Assembly: GCF_000935045.1 (NCBI RefSeq)
Contig: NZ_JYKS01000015.1
Coordinates: 338,617 to 402,616, forward strand
Source: Pseudomonas sp. 10-1B
GTDB taxonomy: Bacteria; Pseudomonadota; Gammaproteobacteria; Pseudomonadales; Pseudomonadaceae
Reading direction: 5' to 3'
Length of the DNA: 64,000 nucleotides
The notes under the pieces are model-generated. The model made no database searches. It was not told the DNA's origin and saw nothing but the letters and a program-made list of their open reading frames with translations. Shown here one piece after another: positions 55,749-64,000 of this stretch; position 1 is the first letter of the stretch, and each line of letters starts with the position of its first letter. The translations under genes were made by a program, and so were the position numbers.

Positions 55749-57284
55749 ATGCGCTCTCTTACCCTCCATCTGAAAGTCCTGATCACCGTGCTGGTGCTGT
55801 TGGGCGTGGCGGTCACGGCTTATCAGATCTTCGTGCTCGGCATCCCGGTGACCGAGGATGAAACCGACGACCTGTGGAACATCGACGCCAAGGTCGAGTT
55901 CGTGGCCAGTACCAAGGACCCGGTCAAGGTGCAGATGTTCGTGCCACCGTTGAGCCGCGACTACGTCAGCCTCAACGAGAGCTTCATCTCCAACAACTAC
56001 GGGGTGAGCGTCAACCGTGCCGACGGCAACCGCAAGGTCACCTGGTCGGCCCGCCGCGCCAGTGGCAACCAGACCCTCTACTACCGCCTGGTGCTGACCA
56101 AGCGCTACAGCAACGAGAAGACCACGGACAAAGGCCCGACCTTCCGTGACAGCCTGGCAGTGGAAGGCCCCGAGAAGATCGCCGCCGAGGCCCTGATGGC
56201 GCCGATCCGCCAGCACTCGGCCGACGTCGAGACCTTCGTCAGCGAGACCATCAAGCGGGTCAACAACCTCAACGACGACAACGTCAAGCTGCTGCTGGCC
56301 GGCGACACCTCGGCCATGAAGAAGGCCCAGGTCATCGACCTGCTGCTGTCGATCGCCCACGTGCCGATGGAAAAGGTGCACACCATCCGCCTGGTTGCCG
56401 ACACCCCGCAAACCCCGGAACTGTGGCTGCGCAGCTTCAACGGCACCGAATGGCTGTATTTCAACCCGGACACTGGCGAACAGGGCCTGCCCAGCGACCG
56501 CCTGCTGTGGTGGACCGGTGACGACAACCTGATCACCATCGATGGCGGCAAGAAGGCCAACGTCACGTTCAGCATGAACAACAGCGAGATGAACGCCATC
56601 CGCCTGGCCAAGCTGACCGACGAGAACACCGACGCCGACTTCCTCGAGTACTCGCTGTACGGCCTGCCCCTGCAGACCCAGCAAACCTTCATGATCATGG
56701 TGATGATCCCGATCGGCGTGCTGGTGATCCTGGTACTGCGCAACCTGGTCGGCCTGCAGACCCTGGGTACCTTCACCCCGGTGCTGATCGCCCTGGCGTT
56801 CCGCGAGACCCAGCTGGGCTTCGGTATCGTGCTGTTCACGGTGATCACCGCCCTGGGCCTGTCGCTGCGCTCGTACCTGGAGCACCTGAAGCTGCAGATG
56901 CTGCCGCGCCTGTCGGTGGTGCTGACCTTCGTCGTGGTGCTGATCGCCGCCATCAGCTTGTTCAGCCACAAGCTGGGCCTTGAGCGCGGGCTGTCGGTGG
57001 CTCTGTTCCCGATGGTGATCCTGACCATGACCATCGAACGCCTGTCGATCACCTGGGAAGAGCGTGGTGGCGGCCATGCCATGAAAGTGGCCATCGGCAC
57101 CCTGTTCGCGGCCTCGGTGGCGCACCTGCTGATGATGGTGCCGGAGCTGGTGTACTTCGTGTTCACCTTCCCGGCGGTGCTGCTGGTCCTGGTGGGCTTC
57201 ATGCTGGCGATGGGCCGCTACCGCGGCTACCGCCTGACCGAGCTCGTGCGTTTCAAGGCATTCCTGAAGAAGGCTGACGCCTGA
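55749..57284 (+). CDS. Inactive transglutaminase-like protein fused to seven TM helices
   Basis: The 511-aa protein has an N-terminal TM (about 9-30), an extracytoplasmic region including a degenerate transglutaminase-like fold (about 150-285, ELWLRSFNGTEWLYFNPDTG), then about seven TM helices from ~315 to ~490 (MIMVMIPIGVLVILVLRNLV onward). No Cys-His-Asp triad is evident. The gene starts 5 nt after the retropepsin gene and overlaps the ligase by 1 nt (TGATG). A scaffold or signal-sensing role for the ATP-grasp partner is possible but unproven. Confidence 0.88.
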   Translation: MRSLTLHLKVLITVLVLLGVAVTAYQIFVLGIPVTEDETDDLWNIDAKVEFVASTKDPVKVQMFVPPLSRDYVSLNESFISNNYGVSVNRADGNRKVTWSARRASGNQTLYYRLVLTKRYSNEKTTDKGPTFRDSLAVEGPEKIAAEALMAPIRQHSADVETFVSETIKRVNNLNDDNVKLLLAGDTSAMKKAQVIDLLLSIAHVPMEKVHTIRLVADTPQTPELWLRSFNGTEWLYFNPDTGEQGLPSDRLLWWTGDDNLITIDGGKKANVTFSMNNSEMNAIRLAKLTDENTDADFLEYSLYGLPLQTQQTFMIMVMIPIGVLVILVLRNLVGLQTLGTFTPVLIALAFRETQLGFGIVLFTVITALGLSLRSYLEHLKLQMLPRLSVVLTFVVVLIAAISLFSHKLGLERGLSVALFPMVILTMTIERLSITWEERGGGHAMKVAIGTLFAASVAHLLMMVPELVYFVFTFPAVLLVLVGFMLAMGRYRGYRLTELVRFKAFLKKADA

Positions 57285-58264
57285 TGTTTGGCCTGATCAA
57301 GACGTGGAAAGCCCTGGAGGCCCGGGGCATCATGGGTATCAACCGGCGCAACGCGGACTACGTGTTGAAGTACAACAAGCGCCACCTGTACCCGATCGTC
57401 GACGACAAGATCATCACCAAGGAGCGCGCCCTGGCGGCCGGCATCCATGTGCCGGAAATGTACGGCATCATCGAGACCGAGAAAGAGATCGAGAAGCTCG
57501 ACAAGATCATCGGCGGGCGCAACGACTTCGTCATCAAGCCAGCGCAGGGTGCCGGCGGTGACGGCATCCTGGTGATTGCCGACCGCTTCGAGGACCGCTA
57601 TCGCACGGTGTCGGGCAAGATCATCAGCCATGAGGAAATCGAGCACCAGGTCTCGAGCATCCTCACCGGCCTGTACTCGCTGGGCGGCCACCGCGACCGC
57701 GCCCTGATCGAGTACCGGGTCACCCCCGACCAGATCTTCAAGAGCATCAGCTACGAAGGCGTGCCGGACATCCGCATCATCGTGCTGATGGGCTACCCGG
57801 TGATGGCCATGCTGCGCCTGCCGACCCGCCAATCCGGTGGCAAGGCCAACCTGCACCAAGGTGCCATCGGCGTGGGGGTCGACCTGGCCACCGGCGTGAC
57901 CCTTCGCGGCACCTGGCTGAACAACATCATCAGCAAGCACCCGGACACCACCAACGCGGTGGATGGCGTGCAACTGCCGAACTGGGACGGCTTCATGAAG
58001 CTGGCCGCCGGCTGCTACGAACTGTGTGGCCTGGGGTACATCGGCGTCGACATGGTGCTGGACCAGGAAAGAGGCCCGCTGATTCTGGAACTCAACGCCC
58101 GCCCGGGCCTGAACATCCAGATTGCCAACGACTGCGGGCTGACCCAGCGCACCCACGCCATCGAGGCGCACATTGAAGCGCTGGCCAAGGATGGCGTTAC
58201 CGAAGACGCCGAACAGCGGGTGCGGGTAGCACAAGGGTTGTTCGGGCACGTGCATCCGGGCTGA
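57284..58264 (+). CDS. Alpha-L-glutamate ligase-like ATP-grasp protein
   Basis: This 326-aa cytosolic ATP-grasp enzyme has N-terminal RNADYVLKYNKRHLYPIVDD, nucleotide-binding FVIKPAQGAGGDGILVI, RVLIEYRVTP-type segment (ALIEYRVTPD), and metal-binding LILELNARPGLNIQIAN. RimK relatives add glutamate to proteins or peptides. The target here is unknown. It is coupled to the 7TM gene, and the operon ends in a REP palindrome. Confidence 0.88.
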   Translation: MFGLIKTWKALEARGIMGINRRNADYVLKYNKRHLYPIVDDKIITKERALAAGIHVPEMYGIIETEKEIEKLDKIIGGRNDFVIKPAQGAGGDGILVIADRFEDRYRTVSGKIISHEEIEHQVSSILTGLYSLGGHRDRALIEYRVTPDQIFKSISYEGVPDIRIIVLMGYPVMAMLRLPTRQSGGKANLHQGAIGVGVDLATGVTLRGTWLNNIISKHPDTTNAVDGVQLPNWDGFMKLAAGCYELCGLGYIGVDMVLDQERGPLILELNARPGLNIQIANDCGLTQRTHAIEAHIEALAKDGVTEDAEQRVRVAQGLFGHVHPG

Positions 58265-58270
58265 CATCGC

Positions 58271-58376
58271 CGGGGCCGCTTTGCGGCCCAATCGCGACGC
58301 AAGGCCGCTCCCACAGGGTTACGCAATCTCCTGTGGGAGCGGCCTTGCGTCGCGATTGGGCTGCAAAGCAGCCCCA
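58271..58376. repeat. REP-type palindrome after the ATP-grasp operon
   Basis: GGGGCCGCTTTGCGGCCCAA with TCGCGACGCAAGGCCGCTCC, and GGGAGCGGCCTTGCGTCGCG with ATTGGGCTGCAAAGCAGCCC, form inverted arms. This is a different core (GCGACGCAAGGCC) from most REPs in the window. Confidence 0.85.
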
Positions 58377-58475
58377 GATGCCAAACACAATATTGAATGT
58401 CGCGCCCAGTGCTAGGCGCTTTTCCTACACAGGTCTACAATCGCCCTCCTCGCTTTTACATCGCCGTCCACACTG

Positions 58476-59819
58476 ATGCCGACCTGTACGCTCCACCCCC
58501 TGCCCTACCAGCCCGACCCTGCCGCCTATTTCGCCCGCCTGCGTCAGGCCCCTGGCGCGATCCTGCTCGACAGCGCCCGCCCCGGTGCCGAACGTGGCCG
58601 CTTCGACCTGCTCAGCGCCTGGCCGCTGCAACAATTGCAAGCGCAGCCCGATGAAGATGGCCGCGCCTTCCTCCAGCGCCTGCGCACCAGCCTGGCACAA
58701 CTGGGCCACGCACAACTGCCCGAAGGCAGCGCACTGCCCTTCGCCGGCGGCCTGATCGGCTACCTGAGCTACGATTTCGGCCGCCGCCTGGAACACCTGC
58801 CCAGCCTGGCAGTGGACGACCTCGGCCTGCCAGACGCGCAACTGGGCCTGTATGCCTGGGCGTTGGCCACCGACCACCAGTGCGCGACCAGCCAGTTGGT
58901 GTTCCACCCGCACCTGACAGGCAGCGAGCGCGAACGCCTGATCAACCTGTTCGAAACTGTCGACACTTCGAGCACTGGCGATTTCCACTTGCTCGCAACC
59001 ATGCAAGGCGACCTGCAGCCAGACCAGTACAAGGCAGCGTTCGACCAGGTCCAACGCTACATCCAGGCGGGCGACTGCTACCAGATCAACCTCACCCAGC
59101 GCTTTCGCGCCCCCTGCCAGGGTGACCCGTGGCACGCTTACCAGGCACTGCGCAAGGCCTGCCCCACGCCGTTTTCCGGCTACCAGCAACTGGCCGACGG
59201 CAGCGCCTTGCTGAGCTTTTCGCCCGAGCGCTTCATCCGCCTCAGCCAGGGCCTGGTGGAAACCCGACCGATCAAAGGCACCCGCCCGCGCGCCAGCGAC
59301 CCGGGTGAAGACGCGCGCAATGCCGAGGAGCTGCGCCACAGCCCCAAGGACCGCTCGGAAAACCTGATGATCGTCGACCTGCTGCGCAACGACCTGGGGC
59401 GCACCTGCCAGATCGGCTCGGTGAAGGTGCCGGAGCTGTTCAGCCTGGAAAGCTACCCCAACGTGCATCACCTGGTCAGCAGCATCACCGGCCGCCTGGC
59501 CCGCGACAAGGACGCCCTGGACCTGATCGGCGACAGCTTCCCCGGCGGCTCGATCACCGGCGCGCCGAAAATCCGCGCCATGCAGATCATCGACGAACTG
59601 GAGCCGGCACGCCGGGCGCTGTACTGCGGTTCACTACTGTATGTGGACGTGCGCGGCGAGATGGACAGCTCCATCGCCATTCGCAGCCTGCTGGTCAAGG
59701 ACGGGCAGGTCAGCTGCTGGGGCGGTGGCGCGGTGGTGGCTGATTCCGAATGGCAGGCCGAGTATGAAGAGTCGATTGCCAAGGTGCGGGTGCTGATGCA
59801 GACACTGCAGGGCTTGTGA
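58476..59819 (+). CDS. pabB: Aminodeoxychorismate synthase component I PabB
   Basis: This 447-aa chorismate-binding enzyme has the PabB-specific lysine motif PIKGTRPR (TrpE has Ala), plus ELRHSPKDRSENLMIVDLLR, NVHHLVSSITGRL, FPGGSITGAPKIRAMQIIDE and SSIAIRSL. An N-terminal regulatory-like half spans about 1-170. It makes 4-amino-4-deoxychorismate for folate synthesis with a PabA amidotransferase not seen here. The gene appears monocistronic with REPs on both sides. Confidence 0.93.
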   Translation: MPTCTLHPLPYQPDPAAYFARLRQAPGAILLDSARPGAERGRFDLLSAWPLQQLQAQPDEDGRAFLQRLRTSLAQLGHAQLPEGSALPFAGGLIGYLSYDFGRRLEHLPSLAVDDLGLPDAQLGLYAWALATDHQCATSQLVFHPHLTGSERERLINLFETVDTSSTGDFHLLATMQGDLQPDQYKAAFDQVQRYIQAGDCYQINLTQRFRAPCQGDPWHAYQALRKACPTPFSGYQQLADGSALLSFSPERFIRLSQGLVETRPIKGTRPRASDPGEDARNAEELRHSPKDRSENLMIVDLLRNDLGRTCQIGSVKVPELFSLESYPNVHHLVSSITGRLARDKDALDLIGDSFPGGSITGAPKIRAMQIIDELEPARRALYCGSLLYVDVRGEMDSSIAIRSLLVKDGQVSCWGGGAVVADSEWQAEYEESIAKVRVLMQTLQGL

Positions 59820-59831
59820 TCCGTGGTGGAT

Positions 59832-59916
59832 TCTTCGCGGGCGCGCCCGCTCCCACAGGGTATGCGCAACCGTGCAGATGTGCGCTGTACCTGTGGGAGC
59901 GGGCGTGCCCGCGAAC
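59832..59916. repeat. REP pair between pabB and cysH
   Basis: TTCGCGGGCGCGCCCGCTCC with CACAGGG, and CCTGTGGGAGCGGGCGTGCC with CGCGAA, form inverted arms. Confidence 0.8.
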
Positions 59917-60013
59917 CAGGCGCCGCCGATATCAACCCGTCTAGCCCGCGATTTTTTGTTACCATCACTCCATTACGAGCGCACAGCGCCACAGCCAAGA
60001 TGGAAACCGCCTG

Positions 60014-60748
60014 ATGAGCCAACCCTTCGACGTCGCCGCCCTGGCCACGACCTATGCCAACAAGTCCCCACAGGACATCCTCAAGCTCGCCTTCGAGCAT
60101 TTCGGTGATGACCTGTGGATCTCCTTCAGCGGCGCCGAGGACGTGGTGCTGGTCGACATGGCCTGGAAGCTGAACAAGCAGGTCAAGGTCTTCAGCCTCG
60201 ACACCGGCCGCCTGCACCCGGAGACTTACCGGTTCATCGACCAGGTCCGCGAGCAGTACAACCTGCCGATCGAAATCCTCAGCCCCGACCGCGCCAAGCT
60301 CGACCCGTTCGTCAAGGAAAAGGGCCTGTTCAGCTTCTACAAGGACGGCCACGGCGAATGCTGCGGCATCCGCAAGATCGAGCCGCTGCGCCGCAAGCTG
60401 GCCAGCGTGAGCGCCTGGGCCACTGGCCAGCGCCGCGACCAGAGCCCAGGCACCCGCAGCCAAGTGGCGGCACTGGAGGTCGACAGCGCCTTCTCCACCC
60501 CCGAGCGCACCCTGTACAAATTCAACCCGCTGGCGCAGATGACCAGCGAGGAAGTGTGGGGTTATATCCGCATGCTGGAGCTGCCCTACAACAGCCTGCA
60601 CGAGCGCGGCTTCATCAGCATCGGCTGCGAGCCCTGCACCCGCCCGGTACTGCCGAACCAGCATGAGCGCGAAGGGCGTTGGTGGTGGGAAGAGTCGACG
60701 CAGAAGGAATGCGGGTTGCACGCGGGCAACCTGATCAGCAAGGCTTGA
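60014..60748 (+). CDS. cysH: Adenylyl-sulfate (APS/PAPS) reductase CysH
   Basis: The 244-aa protein has [18 protein letters not shown] and the two cysteine pairs [12 protein letters not shown] and [11 protein letters not shown]. These pairs bind a [4Fe-4S] cluster and mark the APS-reductase type found in pseudomonads. The catalytic Cys is in KECGLHAGN near the C-terminus. It reduces activated sulfate to sulfite. It lies convergent with cysB, the likely activator of the cysteine regulon. Confidence 0.93.
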   Translation: MSQPFDVAALATTYANKSPQDILKLAFEHFGDDLWISFSGAEDVVLVDMAWKLNKQVKVFSLDTGRLHPETYRFIDQVREQYNLPIEILSPDRAKLDPFVKEKGLFSFYKDGHGECCGIRKIEPLRRKLASVSAWATGQRRDQSPGTRSQVAALEVDSAFSTPERTLYKFNPLAQMTSEEVWGYIRMLELPYNSLHERGFISIGCEPCTRPVLPNQHEREGRWWWEESTQKECGLHAGNLISKA

Positions 60749-60749
60749 T

Positions 60750-60852
60750 GTAGGAGCGGGTTTACCCGCGAAGAGGGCGACGCGGTGTAGGCACCGGCTT
60801 CGCCGGTGTTCGCGGCTAAAGCCGCTCCCACAGGGGGCGCGAAGCGCCCCCT
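60750..60852. repeat. Palindromes between cysH and cysB
   Basis: A REP half (TAGGAGCGGGTTTACCCGCG) is followed by hairpins CACCGGCTTCGCCGGTG and GGGGGCGCGAAGCGCCCCC (60833-60851). The strong final stem may stop both convergent transcripts, although no T-run follows it. Confidence 0.7.
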
Positions 60853-60863
60853 GCAATACTGAA

Positions 60864-61898
<1,035 letters not shown>

Positions 61899-61965
61899 TT
61901 AGTGGTTCTGGAAATAAATCTAGAACTATTTTGTTACATGCCCCGGAAGCGGCCTATGGCTATCT

Positions 61966-62463
61966 TCATGCTTTCCTACGCCCCAAATGCTGCGCCAAGG
62001 GCACCATGTAAACCGGCACCGGCGATAGCTGCAGCAGCCTTACCGCCGTTCGCCCCAGCGGCACATCCACGCCGGCACCGGCGCTGTGGCTGCCGAAAAT
62101 CAGCAGGTCGACACTCAGCCGCTGCGCCTGGTCGAGGATGACCTGCGCCGGGTCGCCCTGCCGCACCCGCACGGCCTTGATCACCGCCAGGTCGGCCTCC
62201 TCACCCAGTTCGTCGCGAAAGTTTTCCAGCACGCGCTGTTCGATATTGGCCATCACCGTATTCACTCCCTGGCTGTGCAGCTGGTCGAGCGTCTGTTCGT
62301 CGAGGTAGCTTTGCAGGAGGGATTCGGCGAACTGGCCCATGGGCTCTACCGCGTGGATCACATACAACTCGGCGCTGAAAGTACGTGCCAGGGCCAGCGC
62401 GTGTTGCATGACAAAAGGGGCGTAGACACCGAGGTCGGTGGCGTACAACATGGAGTGGATCAT
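61966..62463 (-). CDS. Universal stress protein (UspA family)
   Basis: The 165-aa product is counted from the ATG at 62463, with GAGGAGGTCGA upstream. The start HSMLYATDLGVYAPFVMQHA and the C-terminal DLLIFGSHSAGAGVDVPLGR with VRLLQLSPVPVYMVPL match the Usp fold. The nucleotide loop is degenerate relative to G-x2-G-x9-G(S/T), so ATP binding is uncertain. It is divergent from DAHP synthase across 270 nt that contain GC-rich palindromic stretches (62510-62575) but no gene. Confidence 0.87.
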   Translation of the reverse strand: MIHSMLYATDLGVYAPFVMQHALALARTFSAELYVIHAVEPMGQFAESLLQSYLDEQTLDQLHSQGVNTVMANIEQRVLENFRDELGEEADLAVIKAVRVRQGDPAQVILDQAQRLSVDLLIFGSHSAGAGVDVPLGRTAVRLLQLSPVPVYMVPLAQHLGRRKA

Positions 62464-62733
62464 TCGACCTCCTCGACTGCCGCTGCGGCAGAGCAAGCTT
62501 CAGCTTAGCAGCGCGCCGCACGCGCGCTTTGCCGTCCGGCGCGCTGCCAGCGCGGGCTGCAAAGCGCTGGGTAGCTCGCCTGTATCTGGGAAAAACCCCA
62601 CGTGCACGGGGCCCGCCCCATTGTCGCGCCACCTGTAACGCGCTAAGGTTCGGCTCCCCGCTGCGATTATTCTTGCTGCTGGGCCGCACGGGGATAGTTG
62701 GCGGCCGGCACCCGTGACCTGACGAGTAACACG

Positions 62734-63810
62734 ATGGCTGATTTACCGATCGATGACTTGAACGTTGCCTCCAACGAGACCCTGATCACCCCCGATCAGC
62801 TCAAGAAGGAAATCCCCCTCAGCGCCAAGGCCCTGCAGACCGTGACTGCCGGCCGTGAAGTAGTGCGCAATATTCTCGACGGCAAGGACCATCGCTTGTT
62901 CGTCGTGGTCGGCCCTTGCTCGATCCACGACATCAAGGCTGCCCACGAATACGCCGAGCGCCTGAAAGTGCTGGCCGAGGAAGTGTCCGACACGCTTTAC
63001 CTGGTCATGCGCGTGTACTTCGAAAAACCGCGCACCACCGTCGGCTGGAAAGGCCTTATCAACGACCCGTACCTGGATGACTCCTTCAAGATCCAGGACG
63101 GCCTGCACATCGGCCGCAAGCTGCTGCTGGACCTGGCCGAAATGGGCCTGCCGACCGCCACCGAAGCGCTCGACCCGATTTCCCCGCAGTACCTGCAGGA
63201 CCTGATCAGCTGGTCGGCCATCGGCGCCCGCACCACCGAATCGCAGACCCACCGCGAAATGGCTTCGGGCCTGTCCTCGGCAGTCGGCTTCAAGAACGGC
63301 ACCGACGGCGGCCTGACCGTCGCCATCAACGCCCTGCAGTCGGTATCCAAGCCGCACCGTTTCCTCGGTATCAACCAGGAAGGCGGCGTGTCGATCGTCA
63401 CCACCAAAGGCAACGCCTACGGCCACGTGGTACTGCGCGGCGGCAACGGCAAGCCGAACTACGATTCGGTCAGCGTCGCCCTGTGCGAGCAGGACCTGGC
63501 CAAGGCCAAGATCAAGGCCAACATCATGGTCGACTGCAGCCACGCCAACTCCAACAAGGACCCGGCCCTGCAACCACTGGTGATGGAGAACGTCGCCAAC
63601 CAGATCCTCGAAGGCAACCAGTCGATCATCGGCCTGATGGTCGAGAGCCACCTGAACTGGGGCTGCCAGTCGATTCCGAAGGACTTGAACGAGCTGCAAT
63701 ATGGCGTATCGGTCACCGATGCCTGCATCGACTGGTCGGCTACCGAGAAGACCCTGCGCAGCATGCGGGCCAAGCTGAAGGATGTGCTGCCGCAGCGTAA
63801 GCGCGGCTGA
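62734..63810 (+). CDS. aroF: 3-deoxy-7-phosphoheptulonate (DAHP) synthase, class I
   Basis: The 358-aa product is counted from the ATG at 62734 (MADLPIDDLNVASNETLITP). Class I-alpha motifs include VVVGPCSIHDIKAAHEYAER, RVYFEKPRTTVGWKGLINDP, EALDPISPQYLQDLISW, GARTTESQTHREMASGLSS and DCSHANSNKDP. It catalyses the first shikimate step. Which aromatic amino acid inhibits it cannot be decided from sequence by eye, so the symbol is provisional. A 49-bp perfect palindrome follows 3 nt after the stop. Confidence 0.9.
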   Translation: MADLPIDDLNVASNETLITPDQLKKEIPLSAKALQTVTAGREVVRNILDGKDHRLFVVVGPCSIHDIKAAHEYAERLKVLAEEVSDTLYLVMRVYFEKPRTTVGWKGLINDPYLDDSFKIQDGLHIGRKLLLDLAEMGLPTATEALDPISPQYLQDLISWSAIGARTTESQTHREMASGLSSAVGFKNGTDGGLTVAINALQSVSKPHRFLGINQEGGVSIVTTKGNAYGHVVLRGGNGKPNYDSVSVALCEQDLAKAKIKANIMVDCSHANSNKDPALQPLVMENVANQILEGNQSIIGLMVESHLNWGCQSIPKDLNELQYGVSVTDACIDWSATEKTLRSMRAKLKDVLPQRKRG

Positions 63811-63813
63811 TGT

Positions 63814-63932
63814 AAAAAGCGGGGCCGCTTCGCGCCCCATCGCCGGCTAGCCGGCTCCCACATTTCACGCATTTCGCCGTACGTGTGGGAGCCGGCTAGC
63901 CGGCGATGGGGCGCGAAGCGGCCCCGCTTTTT
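63814..63932. terminator. REP-containing bidirectional terminator palindrome
   Basis: The arms 63814-63862 and 63884-63932 are perfect 49-bp inverse repeats around a 21-nt loop. They begin AAAAAGCGGGGCCGCTTCGC and end CTTTTT, so each strand's transcript would form a long GC-rich hairpin ending in a U-run. It serves both aroF and the minus-strand gene at the right edge, and a REP core (GCCGGCTAGCCGGCTCCCAC) is embedded. Confidence 0.9.
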
Positions 63933-63942
63933 ATTTACAGAA

Positions 63943-64000
63943 TCAAACCTTGCTCGAATGCCGCTGCTGACGCTCCATGTAGCGCTCCACATACGAGCAG
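63943..64000 (-). CDS. C-terminal fragment of an unidentified protein
   Basis: On the minus strand the last ~18 codons before TGA at 63945-63943 read CSYVERYMERQQRHSSKV. The frame is open to the window edge and the palindromic terminator lies directly downstream, which supports a real 3' end. The product cannot be identified from so little sequence. Confidence 0.5.
   Translation of the reverse strand, partial: CSYVERYMERQQRHSSKV

Overview
The window looks like a chromosomal segment of a fluorescent pseudomonad of the Pseudomonas putida group. It is GC-rich, nearly every larger gap carries Pseudomonas-type REP palindromes (cores of the form TGTGGGAGC-GGGCTTGCCCGC), and the run prpE / acnB-prp methylcitrate cluster / pabB / cysH / cysB / DAHP synthase has the gene content and order I associate with P. 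putida strains. This assignment rests on family recognition, not on a database search.

Positions 1-24667 (all minus strand) are one type VI secretion (T6SS) operon. In transcription order it reads tssB, tssC, tssK, tssL, an OmpA-domain membrane protein, hcp, clpV, vgrG, two tandem pairs of a Tle5-type phospholipase D effector and a Sel1-repeat lipoprotein immunity protein, a PAAR spike-tip protein, an unrecognised two-TM protein, tssM, tssA and the start of tssF, which runs off the left edge. Many junctions overlap by 1-8 nt, so the spike, effector and immunity genes look translationally coupled. The two effector-immunity pairs are a tandem duplication that has diverged mainly at the effector C-terminus and in two blocks of the immunity protein.

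Positions 24668-33835 hold a divergent M14 cytosolic-type carboxypeptidase, a light-sensing trio (bacteriophytochrome kinase, single-domain response regulator, REC-PAS-kinase-REC hybrid), a tRNA-Gln, a DUF1810 protein and a ZapE/AFG1 ATPase.

Positions 33842-43038 hold prpE (propionyl-CoA synthetase) divergent from a LysR regulator, an HPP/CBS membrane protein with a structured terminator-bearing leader, a PepSY-PepSY-response regulator-sensor kinase operon, queD and two small proteins. An 84-bp-arm inverted repeat lies upstream of queD.

Positions 43382-54969 form the propionate/methylcitrate block: acnB convergent with the minus-strand operon gntR-prpB-prpC-acnD-prpF-prpD. The GntR gene is first in the operon. 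Its promoter region carries two TTGTCGACAA-type palindromes on either side of a candidate promoter, and the four gaps from prpB to prpD each hold a REP pair.

Positions 55207-64000 contain a retropepsin-like / 7TM-transglutaminase-like / ATP-grasp glutamate-ligase operon, pabB, cysH (APS reductase type), cysB, a universal stress protein, a class I DAHP synthase, a 49-bp perfect palindromic terminator and the tail of one more gene at the right edge.
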